From Desulfovibrio sp. (lineage in GTDB: Bacteria; Desulfobacterota; Desulfovibrionia; Desulfovibrionales; Desulfovibrionaceae), in assembly GCA_031282465.1 (NCBI GenBank), contig JAITDR010000160.1, forward strand, positions 1 to 8,239: 8,239 bases of DNA, read 5' to 3'. Below the pieces are notes generated by a model. The model did not search any database. It was not told the DNA's origin and saw nothing but the letters and a program-made list of their open reading frames with translations. Numbering within the stretch: position 1 is the first letter of the stretch; every line of letters begins with the position of its first letter. Positions 6,434-8,239 of this stretch are shown here, one piece after another. The position numbers and the translations under genes were made by a program.

Positions 6434-7426
6434 TCACTCCGCATGAGGCTCGCGCGGCGCATTCACACCGCGTTCGTCCAAGTTAAGGGTTTTTTCCACG
6501 ACATACAGGGGGCGGCGCTTTACTTCCTCATAAATCTTGCCCACATACTCGCCGATGATGCCCACGGAACAGATGGTCAGGCCGCCGATAAGCGTGATCA
6601 GGCCTACAAGCGAAGACCAGCCGGGCACGGTATGCCCGGCCGCATGCTGGACAAGTGTATACACGCACACCGCAAACCCGAAGAGCAGAAAGCACAGCCC
6701 TATGAAATTCACGGCGCGGACCGGCAGGGCGGAAAAGGAGGAAATAGCGTCCCAGGCCAGGAAAAGCATTTTGCCGAGAGGATATTTGCTTTCTCCGTGC
6801 CTGCGTTCCCTGCGGTCATAAAGCACGGCCGTCTGCCTGAAGCCCGCCCAGGCGGCCAGACCGCGCATGAAGCGGTGCGTTTCGGGCATGGCGTTCAATA
6901 CATCCACGCAACGCCTGGACATGAGGCGAAAGTCCCCCGCGTCCACAGGCAGGTCTTTATGCACGCACCGGCGCATAAGGCGGTAAAACAACCAGGCGGA
7001 CGCAAGCTTGAAACGGCTCTCGCCGCTGCGCGTCCGGCGTCGGCCGTAGACCACGTCAAAGCCTGCCTCATAGCGCCCGATCATTTCCGGGATGACTTCC
7101 GGCGGATCCTGCAGGTCGGCATCCAGAATGACGACGGCCTCGCCGCCCGCATAGCGCAAGCCGGCGCTTATAGCCGCCTGGTGCCCGAAATTTCGGCTGA
7201 ACGCCGCCACCTTGACCCAGGGGGCTTCCGCGGCCCACGCCGCGCAGAACGCCGGCGTGGCATCCGTGGAGCCGTCATCGACCAGTATCACCTCGACGGC
7301 AATGCCTGCGAAAGACGGCAACAGGCGCTCAAGCTCCGCCCGCAACGCAGGAAGGCTTTCTTCCTCGTTGAAAACCGGGATAACCAAGCTCAGTGAAGAA
7401 AGTTTGCGGAAGGGGACATCCGTCAC
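6434..7426 (-). CDS. Family 2 glycosyltransferase, GtrB/DPM1-like, polyprenyl-phosphate type
   Basis: With the GTG start at 7424-7426 the product is 330 aa. The GT-A domain begins LSLVIPVFNEEESLPAL, then VEVILVDDGSTDATP (44-58), NFGHQAAISAGL (79-90), and the nucleotide-sugar/metal motif LDADLQDPPE (101-110). AGDFRLMSR (163-171) and HGESKYPLGKM (210-220) are further family signatures. Two C-terminal membrane helices (about 238-262 and 272-294) are followed by YVGKIYEEVKRRPLYVV. This architecture is that of GtrB, YfdH and dolichyl-phosphate mannose synthase relatives, which move a sugar from a nucleotide donor onto undecaprenyl phosphate at the inner membrane for later modification of O-antigen, lipid A or other envelope glycans. 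No flippase or third-step transferase is nearby, so the acceptor pathway is unknown. The reading frame stays open to 7546, but an ATG there falls in the -10 of the predicted promoter; an ATG at 7448-7450 is possible but lacks a Shine-Dalgarno. The GTG has GAGG 5 nt upstream. It is first in a two-gene unit with the dehydratase. Confidence 0.92.
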   Translation of the reverse strand: MTDVPFRKLSSLSLVIPVFNEEESLPALRAELERLLPSFAGIAVEVILVDDGSTDATPAFCAAWAAEAPWVKVAAFSRNFGHQAAISAGLRYAGGEAVVILDADLQDPPEVIPEMIGRYEAGFDVVYGRRRTRSGESRFKLASAWLFYRLMRRCVHKDLPVDAGDFRLMSRRCVDVLNAMPETHRFMRGLAAWAGFRQTAVLYDRRERRHGESKYPLGKMLFLAWDAISSFSALPVRAVNFIGLCFLLFGFAVCVYTLVQHAAGHTVPGWSSLVGLITLIGGLTICSVGIIGEYVGKIYEEVKRRPLYVVEKTLNLDERGVNAPREPHAE

Positions 7427-7431
7427 GGCCG

Positions 7432-7435
7432 CCTC
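7432..7435 (-). promoter_or_regulatory. Ribosome binding site supporting a GTG start for the glycosyltransferase
   Basis: The minus strand reads TGTGAGGCGGCCGTG. GAGG lies 5 nt before the GTG at 7424-7426. The nearest in-frame ATG, 24 nt further upstream, has no comparable site. The conserved domain begins only about 10 residues after the GTG. Confidence 0.5.
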
Positions 7436-7461
7436 ACAGCATTGTTGCATTGAACCATGCG

Positions 7462-7516
7462 CCGGCGGGGCACGGCGCGCTTTTCGGATCACGCCCCGCC
7501 GGTCTCCCGACCGGCG
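7462..7516 (-). promoter_or_regulatory. Leader with two mutually exclusive hairpins upstream of the glycosyltransferase
   Basis: In the predicted leader, CGCCGGTC (7497-7504) pairs with GACCGGCG (7509-7516) over a 4-nt loop. The same bases 7497-7502 also belong to GCCCCGCCGG (7493-7502), which is a perfect complement of CCGGCGGGGC (7462-7471). The two stems cannot coexist, as in a folding switch. The distal stem ends 12 nt before the in-frame ATG at 7450 and about 36 nt before the GTG. It has no T-run, so if it acts it would do so through translation or RNA stability rather than termination. Confidence 0.45.
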
Positions 7517-7541
7517 TGTCCGGATTTCGCACGACACAGCC

Positions 7542-7571
7542 ACCATAGAGCGGCCCGGCTCGCGCTGTCAA
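7542..7571 (-). promoter_or_regulatory. Predicted sigma70-type promoter of the glycosyltransferase-dehydratase unit
   Basis: Minus strand TTGACA (7566-7571), a perfect -35, then 18 nt and TATGGT (7542-7547). Transcription would begin near 7535, giving a leader of about 110 nt. This is the best-matching promoter in the window. Confidence 0.65.
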
Positions 7572-7643
7572 CAGACCGTGACGCCGGCCGGGTCCGACGG
7601 CGCGCAGAAAAGAGAACATGCCGGCCGGCAAACGAAAAAGTGC

Positions 7644-7672
7644 TTGACGGATAAATTGGTTAAGGCTAACTC
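7644..7672 (+). promoter_or_regulatory. Candidate promoter of the right-hand chemoreceptor gene
   Basis: TTGACG (7644-7649), a 17-nt spacer and TAACTC (7667-7672): good -35, poor -10. An alternative flagellar-type (sigma28) reading is CAAA (7629-7632), 14 nt, ACGGATAA (7647-7654), which matches the GCCGATAA consensus at 6 of 8 positions. The two cannot be separated by eye. Confidence 0.3.
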
Positions 7673-7745
7673 CTTGAACACATTCTTGAACGTTACGTCC
7701 CGTTACGGGGCCACGGGACAAAAGCATCTTTACGGGGAGATAGGC

Positions 7746-8239
7746 ATGACAACTAAATTGAAGATTATCAGCGGATTCGGACTCATGATCATACTTCTGG
7801 CCGTGGTGTCCGTGTTCGGTATCATACAACTGCAGAGTTCGGAAGACGGCTTTATGTTGTACCGCCGCTATGCGCGGGTCAACGTCATGGGCAGTGATTT
7901 GTCCACAAGGGCTTCGGACATCCTGCGGCATCTCAACAATTTTCTGATCGATTTTGAGCCGAAACTGATAGATGATGCTGTAAGCAGCCTGGACAGCTTC
8001 GCGAAACTTGTTCAGGACGCGCGCGCCATGTCGCGCGTTGAAGAGCGACGGAAAGCTCTTGACGACATGGGCCGGCGGGTTGAGATGATTAAACCCCAGC
8101 TCAGGGATATGCGCGACTATGTGCTGGGAGTGCGCGCAATGTACAATGACCAGGTGCGCCCGGCCTACAACACCATGTACAAAGGGCTCAACGAACTGGC
8201 CGACGCGGCTCGCGCGGTCTCCAACAGTGAACTGCTCTA
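7746..8239 (+). CDS. Methyl-accepting chemotaxis protein, N-terminal part (cut by window edge)
   Basis: 164 codons are visible; the gene continues past the right edge. The ATG at 7746 has a strong GGGGAG (7734-7739) 6 nt upstream. The product starts with a short basic segment (MTTKLK) and a membrane helix (about 7-29, IISGFGLMIILLAVVSVFGI). A long hydrophilic, heptad-like helical region with no second membrane segment follows to the end of the window. This is the usual start of a chemoreceptor with a periplasmic helical-bundle sensor (4HB or the larger HBM type, as in McpS). The size and helix content favour a long bundle, but the class cannot be settled without the rest. The signalling tip is not in the window, so the assignment rests on the N-terminal architecture. 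Ligand unknown. It is transcribed away from the glycosyltransferase. Confidence 0.75.
   Translation, partial: MTTKLKIISGFGLMIILLAVVSVFGIIQLQSSEDGFMLYRRYARVNVMGSDLSTRASDILRHLNNFLIDFEPKLIDDAVSSLDSFAKLVQDARAMSRVEERRKALDDMGRRVEMIKPQLRDMRDYVLGVRAMYNDQVRPAYNTMYKGLNELADAARAVSNSELL

Larger units (their letters stand above)
7427..7745. other. Divergent intergenic region, 319 nt
   Basis: This space separates the minus-strand glycosyltransferase from the plus-strand chemoreceptor. Its left half holds the glycosyltransferase promoter and hairpin leader. Its right half turns AT-richer (about 7631-7690) and holds the receptor promoter candidates, the small repeats TTGAAC (7674-7679, 7686-7691) and CGTTACG (7691-7697, 7701-7707), and an inverted repeat GTCCCGT (7697-7703) / ACGGGAC (7713-7719). 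No convincing small gene was seen. Confidence 0.6.

Noticed and set aside
5972..7396. 474-codon open frame on the plus strand
   Set aside because: It runs antisense across two clearly recognised genes and their junction, and its product (Arg/His/Gly-rich) matches no known family.
7434..7931. 165-codon minus-strand frame across the divergent spacer
   Set aside because: It overlaps the start of the right-hand chemoreceptor in antisense and spans promoters and hairpins; no domain was seen.

Overview
The window (GC-rich, dense, mostly short intergenic gaps) looks like chromosome of a Desulfovibrionaceae-type deltaproteobacterium. This is inferred from the gene content, not from a marker gene: a DcrH-like methyl-accepting chemotaxis protein with a C-terminal hemerythrin domain, a second chemoreceptor with a long helical sensor region, and a TolC-dependent EmrAB-type pump. 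No rRNA, tRNA, CRISPR array, transposase or phage gene was seen.

Layout from left to right. (1) 1-1792, minus strand: the 5' end of an EmrB/DHA2 efflux permease runs off the left edge. It is preceded by its EmrA/HlyD-type periplasmic adaptor and by a promoter buried in a 44-bp concentric palindrome, probably the operator of the pump. (2) 1793-1957: a gene-free spacer packed with consecutive hairpins. (3) 1958-3703, minus: a membrane-anchored chemoreceptor with almost no periplasmic part and a complete seven-ligand hemerythrin domain at its C-terminus, presumably a cytoplasmic O2/redox sensor. (4) 3704-3902: a divergent spacer whose two predicted promoters share their -10 bases. (5) 3903-5396, plus: a DUF853/HerA-like ATPase. 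(6) 5465-7426, minus: a two-gene unit, a GtrB/DPM1-type family 2 glycosyltransferase followed 3 nt later by a fold-type II PLP threonine/serine dehydratase. A strong sigma70-like promoter precedes it and its leader can form two mutually exclusive hairpins. (7) 7427-7745: a divergent regulatory region. (8) 7746 to the right edge, plus: the N-terminal part of a second chemoreceptor.

Functionally the window combines toxic-compound export, O2/redox taxis and envelope glycosylation. Apart from the emrAB pair and the glycosyltransferase-dehydratase unit there is no evidence that the genes work as one system, and I did not find a convincing new multi-gene system. The points most worth a second look are the concentric operator, the receptor that appears to sense only through its C-terminal hemerythrin domain, the hairpin cluster, and the switch-like leader of the glycosyltransferase.
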